Part shown: piece by piece, positions 48,121-56,737 of the stretch
Layout of the letters: every line of letters starts with the position of its first letter
How positions within the stretch are numbered: the stretch's first letter is position 1
NCBI RefSeq assembly: GCF_003574355.1
Contig: NZ_QWLB01000010.1
Coordinates: forward strand, 16,590 to 80,589
Direction of reading: 5' to 3'
DNA: 64,000 bases
DNA from: Meiothermus granaticius NBRC 107808
GTDB lineage: Bacteria > Deinococcota > Deinococci > Deinococcales > Thermaceae
Made by a program: the position numbers and the translations under genes
The notes under the pieces: generated by a model
The model's database searches: none
Told to the model about the DNA's origin: nothing
Seen by the model: the letters and a program-made list of their open reading frames with translations, nothing else

Positions 48121-48546
48121 ATGCCAGGTTGGGCCATATGGGGCCTGCTCTCAGCGGGGTTTGCGGCCCTAACCGCCATTCTCGCTAAGCTGGGCTTGCG
48201 CGGCATAGACTCCGATCTGGCCACCTTGATCCGCACCTTTGTGATCTTCTGGGTGCTGCTGATTTTCGTGTGGCTCAACGGCAAATGGAGCAATCCCCTG
48301 GCGCTGCCCGCTTCCGCCTGGCTCTTTCTGACCCTCTCCGCTGTGGCTACGGGGGCTTCCTGGGTGGCCTATTTCCGGGCCTTGCAGCTTGGGGAAGCCC
48401 ACCGGGTAGCCCCCGTTGACAAGCTCAGCGTGGTGTTGGTAGCCCTGTTGGCGATGGTGTTTTTGGGTGAACGCCCCACCCCCCGCGATTGGCTGGGAAT
48501 CGCCTTGGTGACCCTGGGGGTGTTGGTGTTGGTGCTTAAGCGGTGA
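48121..48546 (+). CDS. EamA/DMT-family half-size transporter
   Basis: A 141-residue protein with five hydrophobic segments, a single EamA repeat such as in half-size members that must dimerise. WAIWGLLSAGFAALTAILAK opens it; GASWVAYFRALQLGEAHRVA and LGERPTPRDWLGIALVTLGV close it. The start codon touches the stop of the Rieske gene. The substrate is unknown, and the short length is family-typical rather than a truncation. Confidence 0.85.
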   Translation: MPGWAIWGLLSAGFAALTAILAKLGLRGIDSDLATLIRTFVIFWVLLIFVWLNGKWSNPLALPASAWLFLTLSAVATGASWVAYFRALQLGEAHRVAPVDKLSVVLVALLAMVFLGERPTPRDWLGIALVTLGVLVLVLKR

Positions 48547-48558
48547 AGGGGGAAAGGT

Positions 48559-49389
48559 GTGTTTGAGCGAATTCTAGTTCCCTACAACGGCGGTGAAAGT
48601 GCCCAGATGGCCCTCGATCAAGCCATCTTGATCGCACAGCGACATGGGGGCATCATCCACGGCCTCAACGTGTTCGACCCCGCTCCTTACCAAAGCGAGC
48701 CCCTGCTGATGGACCTGGGGGATGGGCTGCCCACCTCTCCCATAGGCCCCAGCCTTTCCAACGAAGCCCATCTGCTCAAGATTGCCGAAGGACGCGCCAA
48801 AGAAAGCCTCGAGCACCTGGAGCAACGCTGCCAAGAGGCCGGGGTTCGCTACCGCACCCAGCTGGTCTTGGGGGCGGTCGCCGCGCAAGTGCTCGAGGCA
48901 GCCCACCAAGCCGATCTGATGGTGCTGGCCCGGCCTGCCGGCACCCCCAAGCTCCGGGCGCTGGTAGACACCTGGGTACGCCAGAGCCCGGTACCGGTCT
49001 GGCTCACCGTGGGGGCCCCGGCAGAACCCCAGCAGGTGGTGCTGGCCTATGACGGCGGGATACGGGCGGCAGACGCCCTGCAGGTGGCTGTCCGGCTGGC
49101 CCAAGCCTGGAAGCTGCCCCTGGGGCTATGGGTGGTTCGCGAGGAGGAGCAGGTAGATGAGGCCACCCTGCAACAGGCCCAGGATTTGATCCACGAGCTA
49201 GGCACCGACTTTGCCTCAGCCCAGCTCGTAGAAGGCCAGCCGGATCAGGTACTGGTTTCCCTCACCGGGTCCAATCAGCTTTTGGTGATCGGCACCCATG
49301 GACACGGGCACTTTTTGGGGCTGCGCTTTGGCCACACGGTGGACGCGGTGGTGCAGGGGGCTAAAGGGGCCTTGCTGATCTGCCCGTAG
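48559..49389 (+). CDS. tandem universal stress protein (UspA-type)
   Basis: A 276-residue protein with two Usp domains. The first (residues 1-145) begins RILVPYNGGESAQMALDQAI; the second (about 155-276) begins VVLAYDGGIRAADALQVAVR and ends with the nucleotide-binding motif GTHGHGHFLGLRFGHTVDAV (G-2x-G-9x-G type), which suggests ATP binding in that half only. GTG 48559 is preceded by GGGGGAAAGG. It closes the operon that starts at 42790. Confidence 0.87.
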   Translation: MFERILVPYNGGESAQMALDQAILIAQRHGGIIHGLNVFDPAPYQSEPLLMDLGDGLPTSPIGPSLSNEAHLLKIAEGRAKESLEHLEQRCQEAGVRYRTQLVLGAVAAQVLEAAHQADLMVLARPAGTPKLRALVDTWVRQSPVPVWLTVGAPAEPQQVVLAYDGGIRAADALQVAVRLAQAWKLPLGLWVVREEEQVDEATLQQAQDLIHELGTDFASAQLVEGQPDQVLVSLTGSNQLLVIGTHGHGHFLGLRFGHTVDAVVQGAKGALLICP

Positions 49390-49440
49390 AAGCAGGTAAC
49401 CCACCTTCTTCACCCCCGCAAGCCGCATAATCAAAGGGCT

Positions 49441-50070
49441 ATGAAATCTGTTTGGAAATGGAGCATCGGGGGCCTGGTGTCCTTAGCCTTGAGTGCCTGT
49501 GTGCCCGCACCGCTGGGGAGCGGTCTGTATGCGCCCTTTGTGCTGGGCCAAGACACCGTGACCGCCGCCCCTGGGCAGACCGTCTATGCGAGCCGCACCT
49601 ACGACCAGCACAACTGGGTTTTGCGCACGGTGTTTGACAGCCAGGGCAATATCCTCTCCCGTACCGTGGATGACCTCGGTTACACGACCGGACCAACCTG
49701 GAGCCAACAACCCGACGGGATTTTGAACGACCTGCTGGATGAGCGCCGGTGCAGCTTCAATGAGGATGAAACTAGCCGGCTCCTGCTGTATTTCTATCTC
49801 CGACCCCTTCAGCTCCCCCCCAATTGGAACGTGGATTTGCAGGCCCAAGAGGTGCTTCAGTGTGGACCGGCCAGCCGCCGCTTTGACTTTGTGCCCCGCA
49901 GCGGAAGGGTGACGGTGGTCGAGCGGCCCATCACCACCTTTTATCGCCTGAACTACATCATCCAGGTGCCCCAAGGCGCCAGCCCAGGCTCCTACACCCT
50001 CAGCCTGCAACCCAATGACCCCCATTCCGGCCAGTCGGTGACCGAGAATATCCCCGTTATCGTTCGCTAG
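49441..50070 (+). CDS. secreted lipoprotein of unknown function
   Basis: A 209-residue protein with a lipoprotein signal peptide (MKSVWKWSIGGLVSLALSAC, Cys 20 acylated). The mature part is beta-rich, with two further Cys residues (in ERRCSF and LQCGPAS) that may pair. The C-terminal repeat-like segment VPQGASPGSYTLSLQPNDPH resembles Ig-like folds of surface proteins. It is not recognised. CATAAT (49426-49431) nine bases before the ATG may be its -10. It is a single-gene unit ending head-on to the Nudix gene. Confidence 0.8.
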   Translation: MKSVWKWSIGGLVSLALSACVPAPLGSGLYAPFVLGQDTVTAAPGQTVYASRTYDQHNWVLRTVFDSQGNILSRTVDDLGYTTGPTWSQQPDGILNDLLDERRCSFNEDETSRLLLYFYLRPLQLPPNWNVDLQAQEVLQCGPASRRFDFVPRSGRVTVVERPITTFYRLNYIIQVPQGASPGSYTLSLQPNDPHSGQSVTENIPVIVR

Positions 50071-50077
50071 AGCCGGG

Positions 50078-50641
50078 TTATTGCTGGGTGAGCCAGTCAA
50101 AAACCAACTGAGACCAGGCCTCGAGCCCCGCATACACCTCCCTTATCGCGCCCAGGTCGGCCAGCTGCCCCTCGAGCTTCTCGGTCTCGATCACCCTTGG
50201 TTGGTCCTCCGATTCCACCAGGAACACAATTCCAGCATGAACCCGGCTCACCGGCGAGTCCTCCAAGAGGATGAATCCCACCGGCTCCGCCCGGTAGCGA
50301 ACGATTCCGACCTCCTCCAGTAGCTCCCTTCGCAAACCGTCCAGAACCGGGTTTTCGCCCACGTCCTGGGGGTTGATATGCCCGCCAACCCCCAGGGTGT
50401 AGCGATGGTGCAACCGGGCCTCTCCCCCGCCTTTGGTACGACGCATCAAAAAGAACTGCTCGGCATGGCGAACCAGTCCATAGGGGATAATCTGACGGTA
50501 CGCAGGGTCTTCCTCAGCCTGCGGACGGGGCAGAAACACCCCTTCCAGGCTCATCGCCCGCAGCAGGGCCGGCTCGAGCTCGATCAGGTGTGGGCTTGAC
50601 CCCGGAAAACGGTGTGCGGGCAAGGCGTAAACGTATTCCAT
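50078..50641 (-). CDS. Nudix hydrolase
   Basis: A 187-residue Nudix protein. The Nudix box reads GENPVLDGLRRELLEEVGI (near residues 103-121), matching G-x5-E-x7-R-E-x2-E-E-x-G-U with the metal-binding REL-LEE. The N-terminal 70 residues precede the fold and are specific to a subgroup. Nudix enzymes cleave nucleoside diphosphate linked compounds; the substrate here is unknown. It stands 36 bp downstream of guaD on the same strand. Confidence 0.88.
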   Translation of the reverse strand: MEYVYALPAHRFPGSSPHLIELEPALLRAMSLEGVFLPRPQAEEDPAYRQIIPYGLVRHAEQFFLMRRTKGGGEARLHHRYTLGVGGHINPQDVGENPVLDGLRRELLEEVGIVRYRAEPVGFILLEDSPVSRVHAGIVFLVESEDQPRVIETEKLEGQLADLGAIREVYAGLEAWSQLVFDWLTQQ

Positions 50642-50677
50642 AACGGATGCTCTCAGGGCTGGGCCCCTTGGGGCAGA

Positions 50678-51970
50678 CTAACGCAAGACCGCCTCCCGAC
50701 CCTCAAGCCAGACCTTTTCCACCCTGGCTTCCCCGTGGAGGGTGAACAGCGAGCCCAAAAGCTGCTCCACCGAGTCCAGGTGGCGGAAATGCACCTCCAA
50801 AGTGCTCTCCGGCTCAGGCCGAAGGTAGAGGATATCGGCGGCCTTGCCTGGGCTCAGGTCGCCAATCTCACGGTCCAAACCGAGAATTTCGGCGCCGGCT
50901 CGAGTGGCCAGATACAGGAGATGCGCCGGGGTGAGGGGGAAGCCATCCTCGGCATAGCGCTGGGCAATATAGGCCGATAACCCCTCTTTGAGCAAACTAA
51001 ACCCGGTCCCCCCTCCCACATCAGAACCCAGGCCAAAGCGAATTCCATGCTGTAGGTGGCGCTTCAACGGAAAGATCCCGCTGCCGATAAAGGCGTTGGA
51101 GGAAGGGCAGTGGGCAATCGCGGCCTGGGCCTCAGCCAACCGGGTCAGTTCGGGCTCAGTGGGGTGAACGTTGTGAGCCAGGACCGAGCGTGGGCCGATC
51201 AGGCCGAAGCGGTCGTAGGTCTCGAGGTAATTCGCGCTCCAGGGAAACAACTCCGCTACCGCGCGAATCTCCTCGCGGTTCTCGTTGATGTGGCTGGTAA
51301 AGTGCACATCGGGGTATTCTTCAAACAGAGCCTGGCACACCTCCAAAAGCCCCTCTGAGGCCGAGAGCGAGAACCTCGGGGTCACTGCATACTTGAGCTT
51401 GCCCCGGTTATGAAAACGCTGAATCAGCATCTTCTGCTCTTCGTAGCTGCGCTGAGGGGTGGTGTGAAGTTCGGGCCGGAGCATCCGGTCAGAGCAGACC
51501 TGTCCAGCCAGAAGGCGCAGCCCCACATCCTCCGCGGCGCCGAAGAGGTTGGCGGTCGCACCCTGGAAGTGAGAGCCGAACACCAAAGCGGTGGTGGTGC
51601 CGTTTCTCAGCAACAGACGCACGAACTCTCGAGCTAGCTCCCGGGCCAAGCGATTATCGCTAAGCCGGGCCTCGAGGGGCAGGGTACGCTGCTGCAACCA
51701 ATCCAACAGGGTATATCCCATCGCCCCGATGACCCGGGTTTGCGGGTAATGAACATGGGTATCGATCAGGCCGGGAAGCAGGAGGCCATCGCGGCAGTCC
51801 TGTAGCTGGGCTCCAGGAAAACGCCGGTGGATCTGAGGGTAAGGACCAACGGCGGCAATTTTGCCCTCCTGCAGGGCAATCGCCCCATCCGAGAACGACT
51901 CCAGCGCTTCAGCTCGATGAAACGGATTGTGCGGCGTATGTGCGATAAGACCACGGAGGATTAGGGTCAT
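50678..51970 (-). CDS. guaD: guanine deaminase
   Basis: A 430-residue amidohydrolase (guanine to xanthine). The zinc-binding HxH is in GLIDTHVHYPQT (near residue 70). Other blocks: FTSHINENREEIRAV (near 236), SVLAHNVHPTEPEL (near 270) and FGLGSDVGGGTGFSLL (the metal-binding Asp near 318). Length and the VGGGTGFS segment match guanine deaminases rather than chlorohydrolases. It follows ade by 9 bp, so both are one transcript. Confidence 0.93.
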   Translation of the reverse strand: MTLILRGLIAHTPHNPFHRAEALESFSDGAIALQEGKIAAVGPYPQIHRRFPGAQLQDCRDGLLLPGLIDTHVHYPQTRVIGAMGYTLLDWLQQRTLPLEARLSDNRLARELAREFVRLLLRNGTTTALVFGSHFQGATANLFGAAEDVGLRLLAGQVCSDRMLRPELHTTPQRSYEEQKMLIQRFHNRGKLKYAVTPRFSLSASEGLLEVCQALFEEYPDVHFTSHINENREEIRAVAELFPWSANYLETYDRFGLIGPRSVLAHNVHPTEPELTRLAEAQAAIAHCPSSNAFIGSGIFPLKRHLQHGIRFGLGSDVGGGTGFSLLKEGLSAYIAQRYAEDGFPLTPAHLLYLATRAGAEILGLDREIGDLSPGKAADILYLRPEPESTLEVHFRHLDSVEQLLGSLFTLHGEARVEKVWLEGREAVLR

Positions 51971-51979
51971 TGCCGCCCT

Positions 51980-53740
51980 TCATTCTACCGAGGTCACCTC
52001 GAGCCCCACCCGTTCGCCCTTCCGCACATCCACCAGGCCGAAATCGGTCAGCCGCAGCTCGGGGATGACGGCCAGGCCCAAAAACGAGAGCACCATGTAG
52101 GGATCAGGGATGCTCACGCCCAAGCGGCGGGCCGCCGCTTCCAGGGCTTGCAGTTTGGCGTCCACCACCGCCATCGGCTCATCGGTGATCAGGCCCGCGA
52201 TCGGCAGGGCCAGCTCGGCCAGCACCTGGCCGTCCAACACAGCGATCATTCCCCCGCCCAAGGCCTCCAACCGCCTGGCCGCTACCAGAAGGTCGGCATC
52301 CGAGATCCCGACCGCCATCAGGTTATGGTGGTCGTGCCCCACCGTACAGGCCAAAGCGCCCTTTTGCAGGCCAAAAGCCGTGACCAAGCCCTTCCCCATC
52401 TGCCCGTTTTTGCCGTAGCGCTCGAGACAGATCAGCTTGGCCAGGTCTCGAGCCGGATCGGCCACAACCGCCCCCTCGCGCACGGTGGGGTAGAGCCGCT
52501 CCTCCGCGGTCAAAACCTGATGGGGGATGGCCCGTATCACCCGCACCTGGCCCGTTGGGGCAGGAATTCGCAGGTGTTCTTCGGTCAGGGCGGGCAAGCG
52601 AACCGTATCGCTGACCGCCGCCGAGCGGGTACATCTCGGGAGTTCCACCACAAGCTCCCCCTGTGCTGCAACCTTTCGGCCCGCCTGATACACCGCCGTC
52701 GCCTGAAACCCCTGCAAGTCCTGCAGCACCACCAGGTCAGCCTGATACCCCGGCGCCACCGCTCCCCGGCGGGTCAGGCGGTAATGCCGGGCGGTATTCC
52801 AGCTGGCCGCTCGGATCGCATAAAGCGGGTCGGCCCCTAGGGCAATGGCTTTGCGCACCAAGAAATCCACCCCGCCCTCGCGCAGCAAATCCGAAGGCAG
52901 GCGATCGTCGGTGACCAGGCCGATGCGGTCGGCATGCTTGGTCTCGAGCAGCGAGACCAAAGCCGCCAGGTTCCGCGTGGTGGAGCCCTCGCGCACCATT
53001 AAGAACGCCCCCCCTTCGAGCTTGGCCCTCCCCTCTTGGAGGGTGGTGCTCTCGTGATCGGAAGCGATCCCACTGGCCAGATAGGCCTGCAAGGGGGGGC
53101 CGATCAGGGTTGGCGCATGGCCCTCGGGAGATTTGCGGTGTTTTTCGGCCAACAGCACCTTGCTCAGCTCAGGAGCCGAGGCCGCCAGGATGTCCGGAAA
53201 GCTCATCAGCTCAGCCACGCCCACCACATCGGGGTGTTGCAGCAGGTCATCCATCTCCTTCAACCCCAGCTCCGCGCCGCTGGTCTCGAGCCGGGTGCTG
53301 GGCACCGAACTGGGCACACAAAACCACACCTCCAGCGGCAAATCCTGGCTGGCCTCGATCATCCAGCGGATCCCCGGAACCCCGGCTGCGTTACCGATCT
53401 CGTGAGGGTCGGCCACCAGGCCGGTTACCCCCCGCGGAACCACCGCCCGGGCATATTCAGCTGGGGTGACCATCGAGCTCTCAAGGTGCAGGTGGCCATC
53501 AATAAGCCCCGGCGCCAGGTAGGCCCCGTTCAAGTCCAAGACCGCATCGGCTCGAGCCTCTGCATACTCCGCCCCCACCGCCGCAATCAACGAACCCGCC
53601 AACAAAACATGGGTCTCTTGCAGCTCGAGGGTGAACACGTTAACCAGCCGGGCGTTTTTGAGCAGCAGGGTTCCCGGCGTGCGCCCCATCGCGGCATCTA
53701 CAGCGAATTGCAGGCTCTCTAGGCTGGGTGGCTTGGGCAT
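51980..53740 (-). CDS. ade: adenine deaminase
   Basis: A 586-residue amidohydrolase (adenine to hypoxanthine). The metal-binding HxH lies in GLIDGHLHLESSMVTPAEYA (near residue 90). VADPHEIGNAAGVPGIRW, SDHESTTLQEGRAKLEGG and, in the C-terminal domain, CTVGHDHHNLMAVGISDAD are all typical of the bacterial Ade. The length is normal. A -10-like TAAAAT (53750-53755, minus) lies nine bases before the ATG, so the message would have nearly no leader. Together with guaD it feeds purine degradation or salvage. Confidence 0.95.
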   Translation of the reverse strand: MPKPPSLESLQFAVDAAMGRTPGTLLLKNARLVNVFTLELQETHVLLAGSLIAAVGAEYAEARADAVLDLNGAYLAPGLIDGHLHLESSMVTPAEYARAVVPRGVTGLVADPHEIGNAAGVPGIRWMIEASQDLPLEVWFCVPSSVPSTRLETSGAELGLKEMDDLLQHPDVVGVAELMSFPDILAASAPELSKVLLAEKHRKSPEGHAPTLIGPPLQAYLASGIASDHESTTLQEGRAKLEGGAFLMVREGSTTRNLAALVSLLETKHADRIGLVTDDRLPSDLLREGGVDFLVRKAIALGADPLYAIRAASWNTARHYRLTRRGAVAPGYQADLVVLQDLQGFQATAVYQAGRKVAAQGELVVELPRCTRSAAVSDTVRLPALTEEHLRIPAPTGQVRVIRAIPHQVLTAEERLYPTVREGAVVADPARDLAKLICLERYGKNGQMGKGLVTAFGLQKGALACTVGHDHHNLMAVGISDADLLVAARRLEALGGGMIAVLDGQVLAELALPIAGLITDEPMAVVDAKLQALEAAARRLGVSIPDPYMVLSFLGLAVIPELRLTDFGLVDVRKGERVGLEVTSVE

Positions 53741-53779
53741 ATTTGGGGGATTTTACCGCATTGGCCTGAGGCTGAGGTC

Positions 53780-53807
53780 AAAAAAGGGGGCGCAGCGCTG
53801 CGCCCCC
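53780..53807 (-). terminator. terminator after the BMP-family gene
   Basis: A perfect 22-bp palindrome of 11-bp arms (53786-53807), followed on the minus strand by six T (53785-53780). It separates the oxygenase-BMP operon from the ade-guaD operon, whose start is only 40 bp further. Confidence 0.85.
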
Positions 53808-53828
53808 TGAGCCCGCTTGCGGCCTGCC

Positions 53829-54974
53829 CTACTTAGGCTCGTTCGGCCATTCCCCGACCACCCCCGGCGCGGCCCACTCGAGGCCCGCCAGCTCTTTGGG
53901 GCCATACGATTTCCCTGCCGGGATCCGCTCGACGCCGTTGCGGTCTTTCATGGGGCCGGTATAGGGAGTGTATTTACCGGCTTTCATCAGGGCCAGACGC
54001 GACATCACCAGGTCGTAGACCGTGGTCTGCTTGCCGGTCAGTCGATCGGTGACCTTCTGGGCCTTAAGGGTGGGGATGAACAGCGGGTTGATCGGCTCGC
54101 CATAATCGCTGCCCAGCTCGACCGCACCCTCCTTGAGCATCCACCAATAGTCCACGTTTTCCAGGTTCTTGTTGGTATAGGTGCCGTTGTGAACTTTGGT
54201 CAGGAAGTCAATGTAAATCTTCTCCCAGTGCACGATCTGCCCGGAGGGAACCGTCTTGGGGGAGACATTTTTCATGGGGGTGTAGTGCCCAAAGGCCGGC
54301 AAGCCCTTTTTAGCCGCAGCCTGAATGGTCGCAGGGCTGTCCTCGGTGAAGGCGAAGACATCGTTCCCCTGGGCGATCAGGGCATTGGTGGCCTCGGTGG
54401 CTTTGGCCGGGTCAAACCAGCTATTGATCCAGTTAACCTGCACGGTGGCCTTGGGGTTAATCTCCCGCATTCCCAGGGCAAAGGCCCCGATGTGCCGCTT
54501 AACCTCGGGGATCGGGAAAGCCGCTACATACCCGCCCTTCCCACTCTTGGAGAGGGCGCCAGCGATGAGCCCATTGAGGTAGTACAACTCGGTGAAATCG
54601 GCCTCATAGGTCATCAGGTTGGAGGCCCGCTTGTAGCCGGTAGCGTGGCCAAAGAGCACATTGGGGTACTTCTTGGCCGAGTTGACGATCCCGTCCATGT
54701 AGCCGAAGCTGGTGGCGAAGATCACCTTGCAGCCCTCCTGCACCAGCTTATCCACCACCGGCTCAACCTGGGCCTCCGGCACCGACTCCACATATTTGGT
54801 CTCGAGCCAAGGCAGGGCTTTCTCGGTAGCCTTGCGGGCCACATCGTGGGCATGGGTCCAGCCGAAATCCCCTACCGGCCCCACATAGATAAAACAGGCT
54901 TTGAGCTTATCCCCTTGAGCAAAACCCAAACCGCCCAAGGCCAACAGGGTAAGTGCTGCCAGTGCTTTCTTCAT
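53829..54974 (-). CDS. BMP-family ABC transporter substrate-binding protein
   Basis: A 381-residue periplasmic binding protein of the basic-membrane-protein (PnrA/TmpC) family, which binds nucleosides or purines. Signal peptide MKKALAALTLLALGGLGFAQ; no lipobox Cys. Conserved stretches include FIYVGPVGDFGWTHAHDVAR, IFATSFGYMDGIVN, DFTELYYLNGLIAGALSKSG and VFAFTEDSPATIQAA. The matching ATPase and permeases are not in the window. It shares a transcript with the Rieske oxygenase just upstream (gap 9 bp, GGAGGAGAGG before the ATG) and ends in a strong terminator. Confidence 0.9.
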   Translation of the reverse strand: MKKALAALTLLALGGLGFAQGDKLKACFIYVGPVGDFGWTHAHDVARKATEKALPWLETKYVESVPEAQVEPVVDKLVQEGCKVIFATSFGYMDGIVNSAKKYPNVLFGHATGYKRASNLMTYEADFTELYYLNGLIAGALSKSGKGGYVAAFPIPEVKRHIGAFALGMREINPKATVQVNWINSWFDPAKATEATNALIAQGNDVFAFTEDSPATIQAAAKKGLPAFGHYTPMKNVSPKTVPSGQIVHWEKIYIDFLTKVHNGTYTNKNLENVDYWWMLKEGAVELGSDYGEPINPLFIPTLKAQKVTDRLTGKQTTVYDLVMSRLALMKAGKYTPYTGPMKDRNGVERIPAGKSYGPKELAGLEWAAPGVVGEWPNEPK

Positions 54975-54983
54975 CCTCTCCTC

Positions 54984-55946
54984 CTACGCGGTACCAAACC
55001 CCACCCCCAGCCTCCGCAGCAGGCTGCGGTAGGCAATCGCCACCCGGTCTGACCTTAGGTGCAGTTCAGCCTGAAGGTCAAGCGGCAGCCGCTCGGGCCG
55101 CTGGGATTCCACAATGGGCACATCCTGCATGGCCACCCGGTCTTGGAAGGCCCGAATCTCCTCGGGGCTCTGGTCGCCATAGTTCATGGCCACATAAAAC
55201 CAGCCGAGCGATTCCAGTTCCGAGACCGGGGTCACGCTCATGAAGATCGAGAAAACCCGCCCGCTTTCGTCCCGCTTGGTGAAGTAGGCCGAGAGTGGGG
55301 CCAAGACCTCATAGGTGTAGCTCACATAGCGCCCCACCCCGGTTCCATCAGGGTTAGGCTGGTATACCCGGATATCCTTAGCCCGGATGCGCCCTTCCTT
55401 TTCCTCGACCTCGTAGTCGGGGATCTCAGGGTGGGCCTGATCGCCCAAAAGCCCCTCGTGCACAAAGGGAAAATGGGCCACATCGAGGAAGTTCTCAACC
55501 ACTCGAGGGGCACTAGCCCGGAAAGCGTAGGGCCCACACATCACCGTCTTGAAGCCCGGCTGACCCCACTCGTAGAAGGGAGGGATATCGGCTACCGGGG
55601 GCTCCAGCGCCCCCCAGACCATCCCGTATTGCTCGCGGGCGGCATATACCCGGGCTGTGGCTTTGGCTGGGGGGGTCTGCTGAGCGTGGGCAGGAAAACG
55701 CACGCACCGCCCCCCCCTCTCGTAAACCCAGCCGTGATAGGGGCAGATCACCTGCTCCCGCTCGAGCCGCCCCAGAGAGAGCTTGGTTCCGCGGTGAATG
55801 CAGAGGTCTTGCCAGAGCTCAATACCGCTCTCGAGGCCCACCAACACAGCCTCTTCCCCCAACAATCGCACCGGATATAAACCCTTGGTCCGCACCTCAG
55901 CCGCCAGGGCCAGAGGAAGCCAATGTTGGCGCAAGATCTCGCTCAT
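54984..55946 (-). CDS. Rieske non-haem iron oxygenase, alpha subunit
   Basis: A 320-residue oxygenase. The N-terminal Rieske motif is CIHRGTKLSLGRLEREQVIC with the second half CPYHGWVY (near residues 47-71). The catalytic mononuclear iron site appears as ENFLDVAHFPFVHEGLLGD (near 150-168; N-x2-D-x3-H-x4-H pattern). Such proteins hydroxylate or demethylate small aromatic molecules. It is co-transcribed with a purine-type binding protein and sits beside ade and guaD, so a purine, methylpurine or related heterocycle is a plausible substrate (inference). I start at ATG 55946; an upstream GTG at 56033 would add 29 residues. The reductase partner is absent. Confidence 0.85.
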   Translation of the reverse strand: MSEILRQHWLPLALAAEVRTKGLYPVRLLGEEAVLVGLESGIELWQDLCIHRGTKLSLGRLEREQVICPYHGWVYERGGRCVRFPAHAQQTPPAKATARVYAAREQYGMVWGALEPPVADIPPFYEWGQPGFKTVMCGPYAFRASAPRVVENFLDVAHFPFVHEGLLGDQAHPEIPDYEVEEKEGRIRAKDIRVYQPNPDGTGVGRYVSYTYEVLAPLSAYFTKRDESGRVFSIFMSVTPVSELESLGWFYVAMNYGDQSPEEIRAFQDRVAMQDVPIVESQRPERLPLDLQAELHLRSDRVAIAYRSLLRRLGVGFGTA

Positions 55947-56089
55947 AGCACACCAGGGCTCCGCTTTGGCCCACCAGAGGTATTCTTGCAGGTTCCACCG
56001 CGCGCGTCTATCCCAAACCGTGGGAAATCGCACCTACCTCACATCTTCCCATCCATTTGGGCAATACAGTAGCCCCTGGAGGTGAGCCT

Positions 56090-56695
56090 ATGAGTTATCC
56101 GTTCAAACTACCCGATCTTGGCTACGACAAGGCGGCCCTCGAGCCCAGCATTGACGCTCAAACCATGGAGATTCACCACGACAAGCACCACGCCGCCTAC
56201 GTAAACAACCTCAACGCGGCTCTGGAGAAGGCCCCCGAGGTGCAGGGTTGGAGCCTGGAAGAGCTGCTCCAAAAGATCAATCAGGTGCCCGAGGCCATCC
56301 GTACCGCGGTGCGCAACAACGGCGGTGGGCATCACAACCACACCCTGCTCTGGGACATCCTCACCCCCGGTGGCTCCAAAACGCCTACCGGCAGGCTGGC
56401 CGAGGCCATCAACACCACCTTTGGCAGCTTCGACGAGTTCAAGAAGCAGATGACCCAAGCCGGAACCACCCGCTTCGGCTCCGGATGGGCCTGGCTGGTC
56501 AAGGATAAGAGCGGCGGGCTCAAGATATACAGCACCGCCAACCAGGATTCCCCGCTGATGGAGGGGGATACCCCCCTGTTGGGAATTGATGTGTGGGAGC
56601 ACGCCTACTACCTCAAATACCAGAACCGCCGCCCGGACTACTTGGCGGCGATCTGGGACGTAATCAACTGGGACAAGGTGGGCCAGCGGTTCTAA
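56090..56695 (+). CDS. sodA: manganese superoxide dismutase
   Basis: A 201-residue Fe/Mn-family superoxide dismutase, converting superoxide to oxygen and peroxide. Metal ligands are in [20 protein letters not shown] (His), [14 protein letters not shown] (His) and [20 protein letters not shown] (Asp and His). The pattern GSGWAWL and [11 protein letters not shown] point to manganese, as in Thermus. ATG 56090 has GGAGGTGA seven bases upstream, so it overrides in-frame starts further up. TACAGT (56065-56070) may be the -10. Confidence 0.95.
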   Translation: MSYPFKLPDLGYDKAALEPSIDAQTMEIHHDKHHAAYVNNLNAALEKAPEVQGWSLEELLQKINQVPEAIRTAVRNNGGGHHNHTLLWDILTPGGSKTPTGRLAEAINTTFGSFDEFKKQMTQAGTTRFGSGWAWLVKDKSGGLKIYSTANQDSPLMEGDTPLLGIDVWEHAYYLKYQNRRPDYLAAIWDVINWDKVGQRF

Positions 56696-56708
56696 CCCCG
56701 GTAAAGCG

Positions 56709-56733
56709 GGAGGGGCCTTCTGGCCCCTCCTTT
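56709..56733 (+). terminator. terminator between sodA and the large lipoprotein gene
   Basis: 9-bp perfect stem GGAGGGGCC (56709-56717) with GGCCCCTCC (56722-56730), loop TTCT, then TTT. It stands between convergent genes and may serve sodA. Confidence 0.75.
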
Positions 56734-56737
56734 CATG

